Part shown: positions 10,062 through 21,000 of the stretch, in pieces
Numbering within the stretch: position 1 is the first letter of the stretch
Layout of the letters: each line of letters starts with the position of its first letter
Source: Rhizomys pruinosus
Lineage: Eukaryota > Chordata > Mammalia > Rodentia > Spalacidae
Length of the DNA stretch: 64,000 bases
Direction of reading: 5' to 3'
NCBI GenBank assembly: GCA_009823505.1
Contig: VZQC01007977.1
Span: 877,640-941,639 of the forward strand
Translations under genes and position numbers: made by a program
Notes under the pieces: model-generated
What the model was told of the DNA's origin: nothing
Databases searched by the model: none
Seen by the model: only the letters and a program-made list of their open reading frames with translations

Positions 10062-10143
10062 AGACCAGGCTGGCTTTGAACTCAAGGTTTTTCTGACTCA
10101 GGCTCCTTAGTGCTGGGACTTCAAGAGTATACCACCATACTGA
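10062..10143 (-). mobile_element. B1 SINE fragment
   Basis: gaccaggctggctttgaact and gtgctgggacttcaagagta in reverse B1 order. Confidence 0.7.
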
Positions 10144-10270
10144 CATACTTGTGGCTTTCCAAGGACAGGCAAGAATCTCCCTGTGACTGCATCAAGATTT
10201 GGGTATGGATGACTGAGACAATCTAGTTCTGAGAAACACGCACTAGACAAATTAAGTTCCAATCAGTAAT

Positions 10271-10421
10271 CTTCCTTTTTTTTTTTTTTTGACAGGGTCT
10301 CCCTAGTCCTAGGCTGCCTGGAAGCATCACTATGTAGACCAGGCTGGCCTCCATCTCACAGGGATCTTCCCGTCTCTGCCTCCAGAGGGATGGGATTAAA
10401 GGCACGTGCCACTATGCCTGG
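10271..10421 (-). mobile_element. B1 SINE
   Basis: Poly(T), then gacagggtctccctagtcct, gaccaggctggcctccatct and gatgggattaaaggcacgtg. Confidence 0.9.
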
Positions 10422-10454
10422 GATGGAATTTTCCATGTTTGAAGGTTGGGCAAG

Positions 10455-10544
10455 TTGGTTAGTTTTTGTTAACTTGACATGAGCTAGAGACTCCTGGAAA
10501 AAGGGAACCTCAATTGAGGAATTGACGCCATGGACCGGAGTCTA

Positions 10545-10591
<47 letters not shown>

Positions 10592-11076
10592 TTATGTGTA
10601 TGAGTGTGTTATTGCATGCATGTATGTAAGTGTCCTGAAGTCCCCATGTGTCAGATCCCCTGGAACTGGAGTTACAGACAATTGTTGGCTGCCATGTAGG
10701 TGCGGGGAATTGAACCTGGTTCTCTGCAAAAGCAACCCGTGCTATTAACCGCTGAGCCATCTCTCCAGCCCCACATTTTCTTAGCTGTCAATTGATGTAT
10801 CAAGGCCCAACCTACTGTTGGTGGTGCCATCCGTAGGCAGGTGGGCCTGGGCTGTACTATAAAGGTAAGTGAACAAGCCAGGGGCAGCAAGCCGGTAAGT
10901 GGTGTTCCTTCACTATCTCTGCTTCAGTTCCTGCCTCCAGGTTCCTGCACTGAGATCCTTCCTGCCTTGGCTTCCCTCAGTGATAGACTGTAACCTGGAA
11001 GATGGAGTAAACCTCTTCTCCCCAAGTTGCTTTCAATCATGATGTTTATCACAGCAACAGAAAGCAAGCTAGGACA
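10455..11076 (+). mobile_element. MaLR-type LTR carrying a B2 insertion
   Basis: Forward LTR with gttaacttgacatgagctag at the start. It has a TATA-like ctataaagg (about 10858), cctgcctccaggttcctgca in the body and atggagtaaacctcttctcc near the end, stopping at aggaca. A B2 splits it at 10540-10772. Confidence 0.75.
10540..10772 (-). mobile_element. B2 SINE with expanded (TTA)n tail
   Basis: Reverse B2 with its tail replaced by about 15 TTA units (10547-10591), ggaactggagttacagacaa in the body and a head ending ccatctctccagcccc. Inserted into the LTR. Confidence 0.95.
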
Positions 11077-11120
11077 CCGGGCATGGAGGCCCATGCCTAT
11101 AATCCCAGCACTTGAGAGGG
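11077..11120 (+). mobile_element. Old B1-type SINE, left part
   Basis: ccgggcatggaggcccatgc, then aatcccagcacttgag, cut by the LTR at 11121. The right remnant continues at 11525. Confidence 0.7.
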
Positions 11121-11524
11121 TGTGCTGGATAGCTTTAGTGTCAACTTGACACACCTGGGTTGAGGGAGCCTCAGTTGGGGAATTGGCTCCATTGGACTGG
11201 CCTGTGGCCATGTCTGTGGAGTATTGTCTTGATTGTTGAGCAATGTGGGAGGGCCAAGCCCACTATGGGTGGTGCCACCCTGGGCAGGTTGTTGTGTACC
11301 ATATAAGAGGGCAGGCTGGGCATGGGCCAGGGGAGCAAGCCAGTGAACAGCATTCATGGCCTGTGCTTCAGCTCCTGCCTCCAGGTTCCTGCCCTGAGTT
11401 CCTGCCTTGGGCTCCCTGAGTGATGAACTGTGACCCAGGAGATGTAAGCTGAATAAACCCTTTCCTCCCCAAGTTGGTGTTGGTCAGAGTGTTTTGTCAC
11501 AGCAATGGAAGACAAACTAGAACA
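11121..11524 (+). mobile_element. MaLR-type solo LTR with 5-bp target duplication
   Basis: 404 bp, beginning tgtgctggatagct and ending actagaaca, flanked by gaggg (11116-11120 and 11525-11529). It carries a TATA-like atataag (11301) and a polyadenylation signal aataaa (11452-11457), the internal order of an LTR. TG...CA ends with a 5-bp duplication are known for ERVL/MaLR elements; the exact family is not assigned. No internal retroviral sequence is attached, so it is a solo LTR. Confidence 0.88.
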
Positions 11525-11562
11525 GAGGGGGGAAGCAGGAAGATCAGAAGTTCATGTCTTTA
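11525..11562 (+). mobile_element. Old B1-type SINE, right part
   Basis: ggaagcaggaagatcagaag, then ttcatg, continues the B1 cut at 11120. Confidence 0.55.
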
Positions 11563-11589
11563 AGTAGTGTTTTCAAGTTTTCAGTGTGA

Positions 11590-12010
11590 AGTGTTTAGAT
11601 AAAGTCTAGTTTAACCTCATTGGTTACCTTTATTTCTACATTTTTATTCTTTTTATGCTATTATGAATGGACTTGTTCTCTTTCCTTCTGGATTGTTTAT
11701 GGGTGATTTATAACAACACAGCTTTTGGTGTGGTGATCTTGTATGCTGCAACTTTGTTTATTATCTCTCATGGGTTTTGGTGAATTCTTTTGGATTTTTT
11801 ATATGTAGAATAACATCACCTACAAGCAAATACAGTTTTTTTTGTTTTCCTTTCCAATTTGGACGCCTTCTGGAATTTTTTTCCCTTGCCAAACTGCCCT
11901 GCTTAAGACTTCCAGTAAAACACTGACTGGGAATGGCCTGAGGCTGCTCATTCCACGCTGCTAGGCAATGTTTCACTGAAAGTAATGGATTTTGCAGGAA
12001 AAGTTCCACC
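11590..12010 (-). mobile_element. Old L1 fragment (ORF2 region)
   Basis: ttgtatgctgcaactttgtt, ccaatttggacgccttctgg and aagacttccagtaaaacact follow the reverse complement of mammalian L1 ORF2 (reverse transcriptase region). Decayed and non-coding. Its end (11902-12007) has an inverted partner at 12825-12935. Confidence 0.75.
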
Positions 12011-12177
12011 TATTATAATTTGTAAACTAAAGCAAGTGATTCAGTAATGCTTTGCTTTTTCTAAAGTTGTATTTTGGGCAAATATACTATATGGGAGCTA
12101 TACATATAAAATGTTAAGAGGAAAACAATGACTGTATCAAGACTGTGTGTCTTTCTCTTTCTAAAAAAGCTGGTTCT

Positions 12178-12292
12178 ACATTTTTTGAGGCAAGATCTTA
12201 CTGTATAGCTCAGGCTAGCCTCAAATTGATGGTCTTCCTGGCCTAGCCTCTCCAGTGCTAGAATTAGGGGTGCACCTTACCCACCTTGGCCC
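12178..12292 (-). mobile_element. Old B1-type SINE
   Basis: ttttttgaggcaagatctta, gctcaggctagcctcaaatt and agtgctagaattaggggtgc, reverse and diverged. Confidence 0.7.
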
Positions 12293-12567
12293 TGCTTTCT
12301 GATAGGACCCCATTGACTAAGAATTATTATTTTTAAAGTAGAGGTACTGATTTAGTAAGCTTGGTGCCTTCCCCAGGAACATTTAGTTCTTTGTAGTTAT
12401 ATATAATGAAGTTTTAAAGAGGGGAGAATAGGGATCTGCCAGTAGCTGATAGTCAGATAAACAGTAATTAGCAGCTGGAGGGAGTATGGAAGTAAGCAGA
12501 ATGGAAAGGAGAATGCAGTGAAGCCAGTGAGACACTGAGAATCACTCCAGGGCACCTGTGGATGGAG

Positions 12568-12608
12568 AGAGAGAGAGAGAGGAGAGAGAGAAAGAAAGAA
12601 AGAGAGAG
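12568..12608. repeat. (GA)n microsatellite
   Basis: Purine run of gaga with a few gaaa units. Confidence 0.9.
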
Positions 12609-12747
12609 ACTGGAGGTCAGAGAAAAACTTGGAGGATTTGGTTCTCTCCTTCCACCATGCAAGTCCTGGACACGGAACTCAGGTCATCAGGCTTGGTAGC
12701 AGGCCGGCAGTAGGTAACCTGACTTACTGAGCCATCTTTCTGGTTCT
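12609..12747 (-). mobile_element. B3 SINE
   Basis: ctggaggtcagagaaaaact, tctctccttccaccatgcaa and aactcaggtcatcaggcttg, the reverse B3 order. Confidence 0.85.
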
Positions 12748-12824
12748 TAAAGACCATAGTGACACATACCTTTAATCTTAAGCATTATTGAATCACTGGC
12801 TTTATTTTATAAATTAAAATAGAT

Positions 12825-12935
12825 GGAATTTTTTCCTGCAAAATCCATTACTTTCAGTAACACGCTGAGCAGCAGTGTGGAACGAGCCACCCTCCCGTTG
12901 CCATTCTCACCCAGTATTTTACTGGAAGGCTCAAG
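12825..12935 (+). repeat. Inverted partner of 11902-12007
   Basis: Reads as the reverse complement of 11902-12007 (shared core cctgcaaaatccattacttt, then agcag-gtggaa-gagc, then ttttactggaag) at about 80 percent by eye. The two arms are about 820 bp apart. Confidence 0.85.
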
Positions 12936-12944
12936 TCTTCTTTA

Positions 12945-13205
12945 AATAGAGTTTTTGCAAAGTTTATACAATATGTTTTGATCGTATTTGGACCCCACCT
13001 CCTATTTGCACCCCCCCTTAATACCCTGCCCAGTTCACGTACTCTACTGTATATCACATATACACACATACGTACGTATATATGTATACAGTCAAACTTT
13101 TGTCCCCAAATGCCCTTTGGATTGGGTCTATCCACTTAAACAAGACTGACTCTTCTCCCCTCCCAGCAGCCATTAGTTGCCAATAGTTAAGCCAGACCAA
13201 AATCT
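12945..13205 (-). mobile_element. Old rodent L1 3' UTR fragment
   Basis: atgttttgatcgtatttgga, actgactcttctcccctccc and agcagccattagttgccaat resemble the long rodent (Lx-type) L1 3' UTR in reverse. A small (TACG/TATA) tract lies inside it. Confidence 0.65.
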
Positions 13206-14078
13206 CAATAACTTTGAAAAGCTGAGTCTATTTCCTATCCCCTTTCCTGGGTTCTCTGGGATACCTTCCCCATAGCTCTCCAGCCACTGTCCACCAGTGG
13301 CACTGATGTGGACAGGGACAGTTATGGAAGCTTGGTATCTCACAATAAATAATATTTTTATGATAATCTTGATTTAGTTGAAAGACCAAATTATGTTTAG
13401 TGTAAAATATCCAGTGATATTTAGGTCACATAAACACATAATATCAGTCTTCAGAAGGGAATGTTTCAACTTCACAGGCTTCATATATTTGCATCATTAT
13501 TTCATTCCTTGTCAATTAGGGGGAAATTAGTCATTATATGAAATGATAAGATAATCATTTAAGGCAGAGTTTGTCAGACACATTTCTGATGAAAGGAATA
13601 GGCTGTGAAGCATCTCAACGATGTCCTTGTAAAAGTGGATTGATGGCTTTCTCCAAGAGCCTCTGCGAGGGTGATCTGAGGATACCTCAACCATTAGACA
13701 TTTAGACCAGTGAACAGATGGCTATTTCCTAAGCAACTCAGCCTTTGGAGACCACATCATTCATTTTCCAAGCCAGGAAACCTTTGAGGAAGGAGGGAAG
13801 CACTATTAATTATACAAGGGCAGTTGGTACAAGCCAGTTTTGTTGGGCAAACTGATAGATGGCTAGTAATTCTAGCTAAAACCATTAAGGCCTCTTGGAT
13901 GTTTATTCTTATTGTTACTTCTGTCTATTATGGAGGAAAGATTAGTAATGAGAAATTTTTAGCCTTCTACACTGTATGGTAGACTTGCCATGGGGAGGGA
14001 AACTGTCAGAGCCTGCTGTCATGGAGACTGCCCTTTTCCAGCTCTTTGTGATTTTCTAGTGTGGACTATTGTGGTGAT
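13206..14078. other. No gene seen
   Basis: About 870 bp of unique-looking DNA without a recognised repeat or exon. Confidence 0.6.
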
Positions 14079-14091
14079 AAAATGCTCTACT

Positions 14092-14202
14092 TGGGAGCCA
14101 GAGGCAGTAGATCTCTGTGAGTTCAAGGCCAGCCTGGTCTACATAGTGAGTTCCAAGACAGCTAGAGCTACAGGGAGACCCTGTCTCAAAAAGACAAAAA
14201 AA
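14092..14202 (+). mobile_element. 5'-truncated B1 with target duplication
   Basis: Starts inside B1 (tgggagccagaggcag) and ends with its A tail. Flanks share aaaatgctctact (14079-14091 and 14203-14215). Confidence 0.93.
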
Positions 14203-14215
14203 AAAATGCTCTACT

Positions 14216-14854
14216 GTAGTCATCTAATGCTGAGTGTGGCAAGGACAGCTGCTGGTGGGTTAGGTGTGCACAAAGACCCAGGTGGTGAAGAACAGGTGCT
14301 GGCCTAGGTCTGTTGGGCCTTTGTTGTGACCTTCTGGGGGGGTCGATGTGGTAACCTGAGACTACCTGTTTCACCAGGGCCCATGAAGTGTGGTATGATC
14401 CTAGATTTGGTTATAAGGAGTCCTTGCCAGGGCTTGTGAGGAACAGAGTAGGATAGGGACATTTTTATTCCTTGATAAATACATTTCATGGATAACTAGT
14501 CAACCAGCCAAACTATCAAAGCCTTTACACAAACACAGTCATGTGAATGGCACCTTTGACTGCAAGGGCTCAAGATAATGATGGTTCAAAGTCAGACAGT
14601 ATTTAGTTTAGGTAAATGTTCCAGAGGCTCCTTGTCTGACTTCATTAATAATCACTGTCTAACAGAAGGCTGGGAGTATGCGGTTCCCTTTAATGAAGCC
14701 TTTTGTAGATAAGGATGGCTACTGGGTAGTGATAAAAGTATGAAAGTCCTCTTTATTTGCAGCTTGGGGTTCCATGGTTTCATTTGCCTGATGTCAATAA
14801 TGATCTAAACATACTAAATGAGAAACTATGCAGAAATAAACAATTCCTAAATCT
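14216..14854. other. No gene seen
   Basis: Unique-looking DNA. Short open frames only. Confidence 0.55.
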
Positions 14855-15010
14855 TTTTTTTTTTTTTTTTTTTTGGTCTTTTTGAGACAGGGTCTCCCTG
14901 TAGTCCCAGGAACTTACTGTGTAGACCAGGCTGGCCTTGAACTCACAAAGATCTGCCTGCCTCTGCCTCCCAAGTACTAGGATTAAAGGCATGCTCCACC
15001 ATGCCTGGCT
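14855..15010 (-). mobile_element. B1 SINE
   Basis: T run, ggtctttttgagacagggtc, gaccaggctggccttgaact and gtactaggattaaaggcatg, with a small internal deletion. Confidence 0.93.
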
Positions 15011-15268
15011 AACAACTCCTAAATTTAAACTTCCATGTCAGTCTAGGTTATGTGGTGAAATCCTATGCCATCCTGTGTCCACAGCACTGCTGTGTATGTA
15101 ACCTGCCAGTCAGTCACATCACAGACTGTCAACGTAAGGCAGGGCTTGTGCTCAAGAAACTCCAAGCTTACTTAATAATGCCCCCAAACACAAGAGTCAA
15201 GATGCTAACATTTCAGATACACTGATAAAAAGTCATAAGCGTTCCCTTTCAGAAAAGAGGAGAAAGAT

Positions 15269-15273
<5 letters not shown>

Positions 15274-15298
<25 letters not shown>
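15274..15298. repeat. (GA)n microsatellite
   Basis: About 12 GA units. Confidence 0.9.
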
Positions 15299-15299
<1 letters not shown>

Positions 15300-15375
15300 A
15301 CAAGTGCATTCCACATGTTTATAACAGTGTATCTTTATAATTGTCCCAGCATATTATTCTCTGTTACTCTCCATA

Positions 15376-15762
15376 TGTGTACTGGATAACTTCAGTTGTC
15401 AACTTGATACCCCTGGGTGGAGAACCTCAACTGGGGAATCATCTTCATTGGACTGGCCTGTGGCCATGGCTGTGGGGCATTTTCTTGATTGTTGAGTGAT
15501 GTGGGAGGGCCCAGCCCACTGTGGTTGGTGCCACTTTTGGGCAGGTGGTCCTGTATTGTATAAGAGAACAGGCTGAGCATAGGCCACAGGAGCAAGCCAG
15601 TAGGCAGTGCTCCTTCATGGTCCGTGCTCCAGGTTCCTGCTCTGAGTTCCTGCCTTGGCTTCCCTTGATGATGGTCATGCTTGTAAGCCAAATAAACCTT
15701 TTCCTCCCCAAGTTAGTTTTGGTCAATGTTTTTTATCATAGCAATAGTAAGTAACTAAGGCA
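15376..15762 (+). mobile_element. MaLR-type LTR
   Basis: Same family as 11,121: ggataacttcagttgtcaac, ggactggcctgtggccatgg, a TATA-like ttgtataagag (about 15555), aataaacctttt (15691) and an end near aactaaggca. Flanking five bases are only partly alike, so the duplication has decayed. Confidence 0.8.
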
Positions 15763-15812
15763 TTGTGCCTGTACCTACCGAATCTATAAATTAACCTTTG
15801 TTATACATGTAA

Positions 15813-16405
15813 AAATTTAAATATAGGTTCCACATATAAGAGAAAATATGTGATATTTGTCTTTCTGAGTGGCTTACTTTACTTAACATGATGATTTCCA
15901 ATTATATCCATTTTCATGAAAATGTTTGACTTCGTTTTTCTTTAAACTTCAAAAAATTCTATTATATAATATGCACCACATTTTCTTTCTTTTTTTAAAA
16001 ATATTTTATTTATTTATTTATTTGCATGAATGTATTGTCTGCATGTCGTGCAATGCCACGGAGGTCAGAAGAGGGTCTCGAATTTCCCTGGAACTGGAGT
16101 TCTCCTGGAATTGGAGTTACAGACGGTTCTCAGTCGCCATGTGGGTGCTGGGGATCGAACCCTGGTCCTCTGTAAGAGCAGACTGTGCTCTTAACTGCTA
16201 GGCCATCTCTCCAGCCCACACCACATTTTCTTTATCCTGTTATCTGTTGATAAACATCTTGGTAGGTCCCATTTCCTGCAATAAAAATGGATGTGCAAGT
16301 ATCTTTGAAGTATGTAGACTTAGAGTACTTTGGGTATAAATATACCCAAGATTGGTATAGCTGGGTCATATGGTAGTTCTATTTTTAGTTTTTAAAAATG
16401 TATAC
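15813..16405 (-). mobile_element. Old L1 fragment (ORF2 3' part), split by B2
   Basis: tgatatttgtctttctgagt, cttactttacttaacatgat, then after the B2 ttctttatcctgttatctgt and tgggtcatatggtagttcta, follow the reverse of L1 ORF2 C-terminal coding. Flanks look alike (aattaacctttgttata near 15793 and aattaacctttattaca near 16408), a probable old target duplication. Confidence 0.78.
15989..16218 (-). mobile_element. B2 SINE with target duplication
   Basis: Complete reverse B2 inserted in the old L1; caccacattttcttt flanks it at 15974-15988 and 16219-16233. It carries the doubled ctggaactggagttctc / ctggaattggagtta module seen in two other B2 copies here. Confidence 0.96.
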
Positions 16406-16467
16406 AAATTAACCTTTATTACAGGTATGTGTTAAAAGAAGAAAAAAAAAAAATACAGTGTTGGGGC

Positions 16468-16738
16468 TGTTAGATCTGGGCTTCCCAGAATTCCAGATCT
16501 CTGCTTCCTCCAGAGGCTGTCAATCTTCTGACCCCTTCCCCTGTACCTGAGGTCCCGCCCCATGGGTATAAAGGGGTGGGCCTCAGTTGCCATCTTGCTG
16601 CTACTGTTGCTGCTGCTACCCCACCATGTGCCAACAGGTAGTCAGCCCTGGCAATTCCTGAAGTAAATTATGTTCCCGGAGTGACTAAGCCTCATGTGTC
16701 TGTCTTTTATCGGGGGTTTGCACCATTATAGTCTAACA
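16468..16738 (+). mobile_element. Solo LTR with 7-bp inverted ends and 5-bp target duplication
   Basis: 271 bp, beginning tgttaga and ending tctaaca (perfect 7-bp inverted ends), flanked by ggggc (16463-16467 and 16739-16743). A TATA box tataaa sits at 16567-16572 within gggtataaaggggtgggcc. It is inserted at the first bases of a forward B2. It does not resemble the other LTR family here. TG...CA ends with five duplicated bases fit ERVL/MaLR-class integration; the family name is not assigned. Confidence 0.9.
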
Positions 16739-16965
16739 GGGGCTACAGATCATTCAGGGGTTAAGAGCACAGACTGCTCTTGCAGAGGATCCAGTACAAT
16801 TCCCAGCTCTAACATGGCAGCTAACAACCATTCTAATTCCAGTTCCTCCCTCTCCCAACGACCTCCATGAGAATTTCAGGATATGGGTACACCTATACAC
16901 ATGCAAACAATTTCAGGACATGGGTCTATATACATGCAAACAATGTGCTCATATACATAAAATAA
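16739..16965 (+). mobile_element. B2 SINE (head interrupted by the solo LTR)
   Basis: Forward B2: aggggttaagagcacagact, gctcttgcagaggatccagt, cccagctctaacatggcagc. The copy of its first bases left of the LTR is ggggc at 16463. A short internal duplication (aatttcaggatatgggt / aatttcaggacatgggt) lies about 16,875-16,940. Confidence 0.9.
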
Positions 16966-16978
16966 AATAAATACAATA

Positions 16979-17100
16979 CTTTTTTTGGTCTTTTTGAGAC
17001 AAGGTCACCCTATAGCCCCAGCTGGCCTTTAACTCATATAGATCCACCCACCTCTGCTGCCCGAATACTGGGATTAAAGGCATGGACCACCATACCCTGC
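16979..17100 (-). mobile_element. B1 SINE in B2 tail, with target duplication
   Basis: Reverse B1; aataaatacaata flanks it at 16966-16978 and 17101-17113. Confidence 0.93.
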
Positions 17101-17113
17101 AATAAATACAATA

Positions 17114-17644
17114 TTAAAAAGAGAAAAAATACAGCATCTACAGGCTTTGGTACTGTCTATTATTTCAAGCATCACTGTGGGTCCTAGATAGTATTCTTCA
17201 TGTATAGGTGGAATTACCGAGATGTCATCTGTGAGCATTTGTTTGGCACTAGGTGCAAGGTGCCTAAAATAATGTGCTTAGGCTACAGTGGTTGGGAGCA
17301 ATGCTGGAATCAAAGCTCATGTCTTTCACACTGTGCTACTGACCTCAATACACAGATGTCACAGATAATGGAAAACCACTGAGACATAAATCACAGGCCT
17401 TCCATCTCAGTCATATGCTTGTCTTCAGAAATGACATACCATGTGATCTCTCTGAACCCCATATGTTTTGCTTGCTAAGGAGGTTAGCACAGAGTCTAGT
17501 CGAATCCAGGGTGCTGCTAGAAATCAGATATATATGAAATCACTCTGGAAATATTTTTCACAGTATAAAGAAAAAAGTTATTAAACCGACTTTCAGTGAT
17601 ACTTGCATTATGTCTTTTAGGAAAAATTATTTTAGCTTTTTTAA
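17114..17644. other. No gene seen
   Basis: Unique-looking DNA. A 60-codon open frame (17,200-17,382) is not recognisable. Confidence 0.55.
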
Positions 17645-17878
17645 AAGTTTCTTTGTGATTTTATTTTTTAAACAATTTTGTGTGTGAGCATTTTGCCAGC
17701 ATGTATGTAAGAGTATCACTTGTATGCAATACCTGTAGAGGCTAGAAGAGGGATTTGGATCTCCTGAAGCTGGAGTTACAAACCCTTGTTGGCTGCAATG
17801 TGGGTGCTGGGAACAGAATTCAAGGTCCTATGGAAGAGTAGCCAGTGCTCTTAACTGCTGAGCCATCTCTTCAGTCCC
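17645..17878 (-). mobile_element. B2 SINE
   Basis: Reverse B2: gcattttgccagcatgtatg, agctggagttacaaaccctt, caatgtgggtgctgggaaca, ending ccatctcttcagtccc. Confidence 0.93.
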
Positions 17879-17923
17879 TTGTCCCGTATTCATCCTGTGT
17901 TCTTCAGATCCTTGAAGGAGATT

Positions 17924-17924
17924 G

Positions 17925-17956
<32 letters not shown>
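17924..17956. repeat. (TCTG)n microsatellite
   Basis: About eight TCTG units. Confidence 0.95.
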
Positions 17957-17957
<1 letters not shown>

Positions 17958-18676
17958 TCCTCACTTCCTCAAGATATGAGTGGCTTACATTGACACACAC
18001 TCCTGGTCATTGCTAGCTTTCGTCCTTATCTGAAGTTCAGAACAGTGGGCTGTCCAATCTTAAACTTGAACCAAAGGAACTATGGGGAAAGTGAAGCTTT
18101 TCTCTTCATAAATTAATTTCTCCAGTTATTTTGTTTTTTGTTGTAGTAGTATGAAGCTGTTAATAAAACATTGGCAATCCTTCAGGGTAGAATGTGTTCT
18201 GAGGAGTCATCCACCAAGACCACTTCCATGAAACCAGATGGAAGGAAGGACTGAGCCATTTGACAACTGCCATCTATTCAAACTGTGCAGAGTCATCACT
18301 TTGTAAGGCTGCTTGGCTGATGGAGATTACACCCCTGCAGGGTTGGACATCTGGCTGCTCATGTGGATGAGTGACAGACATGAAGACACTCATATCTTGT
18401 TTCCTGTTCTCTTGCTACACTAATGGGATTATTTTGAGATTTTGATGTAGATTTTCCTGTGCCAGCACAAGGATAGATTGTAGTCTCCGTTAGTTGGAGT
18501 TCCAGCTCAATCCAATTGCAATAATTTCTGTCACACAGGCTCCAGGTAGGCCTATTGGAAGGTACTTTTTAGTCCCCAGAAATGTATGTGAACTCTAACA
18601 GGCTTCCAGCAACAGCTCATTCAGTTGGCGTCCTGAAATTGAGGGATCATGGTAAGGGACATTTTGAAAGTGACAC
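17957..18676. other. No gene seen
   Basis: Unique-looking DNA without recognised features. Confidence 0.6.
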
Positions 18677-18835
18677 TTTTTTTTTTTTTTTTTTTTGTTT
18701 TTTTGAGGCAGGGTCTCCCAGTCCCAGCTGGCCTGGAGCTCACTATGTAGACCAGGCTGGCCTTGAACTCCCAGGATCCACCTGCCTCTGCCTCCTGAGT
18801 GCTGGGATTAAAGGTGTGCGCCACCATGCCTGGCC
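18677..18835 (-). mobile_element. B1 SINE
   Basis: T run, gtttttttgaggcagggtct, gaccaggctggccttgaact, gtgctgggattaaaggtgtg. Confidence 0.93.
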
Positions 18836-20258
18836 CAAGAATGATATTCTTTGTCTTCATTTGTTTATTTCTCAAAGTAACATGTCAAATCTGTCTAAAG
18901 TGGGGTGCTCCGGGTCTTCTTGGGTTCAAATCCTGGTGCTCACTTATTTAACAGCTGAGTGACCTTAATTAAGTTACTGAGCTTCTCTGCTCCTCAGGTG
19001 AATAGCAATACCAACCTCATAGTTTGCAAGGATTCAATCAGATGGTGGATAGGAGACGTTTAGTGAATAGAAAGCAGCCAACTAATGTTAAAGACCATGA
19101 CGATGACAGCTGCTGGCATCGATGGGTGCAAAATACCCCAAAGAAAGCAACAGATGTGATATCTATGCATTTTACATCATGTTGGGGGTGGGGTGGGCAG
19201 AAGTTGAAAAGATATGTGCTTAATTAATGGCCATTGCTTTATCATCAAACTTTGTTTCTGGAAAATAATCATCCGAAGGTGACATGGAGTCAGAAAGCAT
19301 CAGCCTAATTCTGATGTACAGAAAGACGAAGTGCCATGGTAATAGATTTTTACCCTGCACCCATTCTCTGACTTCCAATTGAACTGAGTCAGGTTGATTC
19401 TAGTTGGAGACATTGAGATGAATACAAATAGCCGCTTGAGGCATGAAGGGATAGTCAGAGCTGAGGAATTCAAGAGGCGATCAGGTCTCTGTGGAAAACA
19501 GTGAACCCAGGAGTCCTGATAAGAAGGAAATCGTATCTCTGAAGCCACACTGCTTCTTTTCCCTTGGCTTTTTACTGACTGTTTTAGTTTCTACCCAGCT
19601 TGAAGCAGGTACAGACTAGAACACTGTTACCCAGTGTTACAGGACACCTAAGTATTGATGGAGCTTGCTTATCTATTCCTTAATAAAAGACACAGTTCCT
19701 GTCTGAAGAAAAAGAGAATAAGTGAGATGCTATCCATGCTTGGATGCAATGGAAAGTGTTTTCCTGATGAATGGCACAAGACAGAGTTTTGTTCATTTTG
19801 TATCTTCACCTACAAATCCAGTTGCAGAGTACCTCTTCACGGGACACGTAACTACAGACCAACCAGTATGAAGAAATATTGCTAGTGTTCAGTTTCCTGA
19901 AAGAAATATCTGAAAACCCAAAGCCTCCCCTTCTTACTGACACAAACTTCTGGAAATTCCTGGTGTGGGACAACCTGCCTAAACTGTCCTGTAACTTACT
20001 TCTGAGTTCAGCTTAGAGTTAGATATTAGGCCATCACTAATTGTCATACTTGAAGGAACATTTAATGTGGCAGCCAGAACAACTCATTGTGCTTATGACA
20101 AAGCACAAAACTGTCTAGAAAAATATCAAGTGGTCGTTTAACCATGAACCGTGACTAATAGTTCTTTAAATGGAACAAAGGGTAATGACTCTAAGCGGTC
20201 CAGAGGAAAAAAGAGCTCAGTGCTTCCCAGCAGTGACAAGGAGCAGTGGGCTTGACAC
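18836..20258. other. No gene seen
   Basis: About 1.4 kb without a recognised repeat. Open frames of up to 82 codons lack recognisable content. Confidence 0.55.
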
Positions 20259-20830
20259 CTTTTTTTTTTTTTTTATTGGTGCTTTGTGCATTTCATACAT
20301 CATTTTCCAATTCAGTTCAAGCATATTTCCCTTTCCCTTCCCCCCTACCCCCACCCCATCCCAGATCATGCATTTTGCCATAACTGTCCTGCATCTTTCT
20401 CTCAGTTTTGTTTTTCTTTCATTTTTTAGCTGTAAGTGATGATCCATGAGTACAAGCATCCTTCATATGAAACCAATTTGCAGGCTGTTTTGCCCAAACC
20501 CCCACAGCCCCACCATCCAGTGGGGGATGAAATGATGTTTGTTCAATCAAGTTGATCAAATGAGTGTCCAGACTACATTGCTGTAGTTTCATCATTCACC
20601 CCAATCGCAGCCCTTACATTCTACCACGCCCCCTCTTCCGCAGATTGTTCCCTAGGCTTAGGAAAGGGGCACAGGTGGATGAGAAGCAAAACAGTCCACT
20701 CTCTCTGGAGCTGTTGTCTTGGACTCTGGTCAATTCTGGCTGTTTCCTTTCATGGGCTGACAGTTTGTCCAGGAATAACTTTTTGATCCTACTAATGAAG
20801 CACAAGCAGTTAGATATATAGGTATTTAAA
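20259..20830 (-). mobile_element. L1 3' UTR fragment
   Basis: After a T run, cattttccaattcagttcaa, atcatgcattttgccataac and gtcctgcatctttctct match the 3' ends of the L1 copies at 54,740 and 56,390. Further on, cttacattctaccacgcccc, then tcttccgcagattgttccct, matches rodent L1 3' UTR sequence. Confidence 0.75.
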
Positions 20831-20924
20831 CAGCACTAATAGTTATGGTTGGTTACTTTGGTATAGACACATATGTTTGGATGATATGTTAATCCATGAA
20901 TTACATTTTTTCCTCTTTTTTTTA

Positions 20925-20998
20925 TTTTAAGTTCTGGAGATTAAACTCAGGGCCTTGCTTGTTCTAGGAAAGCACTCTACCTCTGAGCTAGATCCCTA
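20925..20998 (-). mobile_element. ID-like SINE fragment
   Basis: gagattaaactcagggcctt and agcactctacctctgagcta match a reverse ID head. Confidence 0.65.
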
Positions 20999-21000
20999 GA

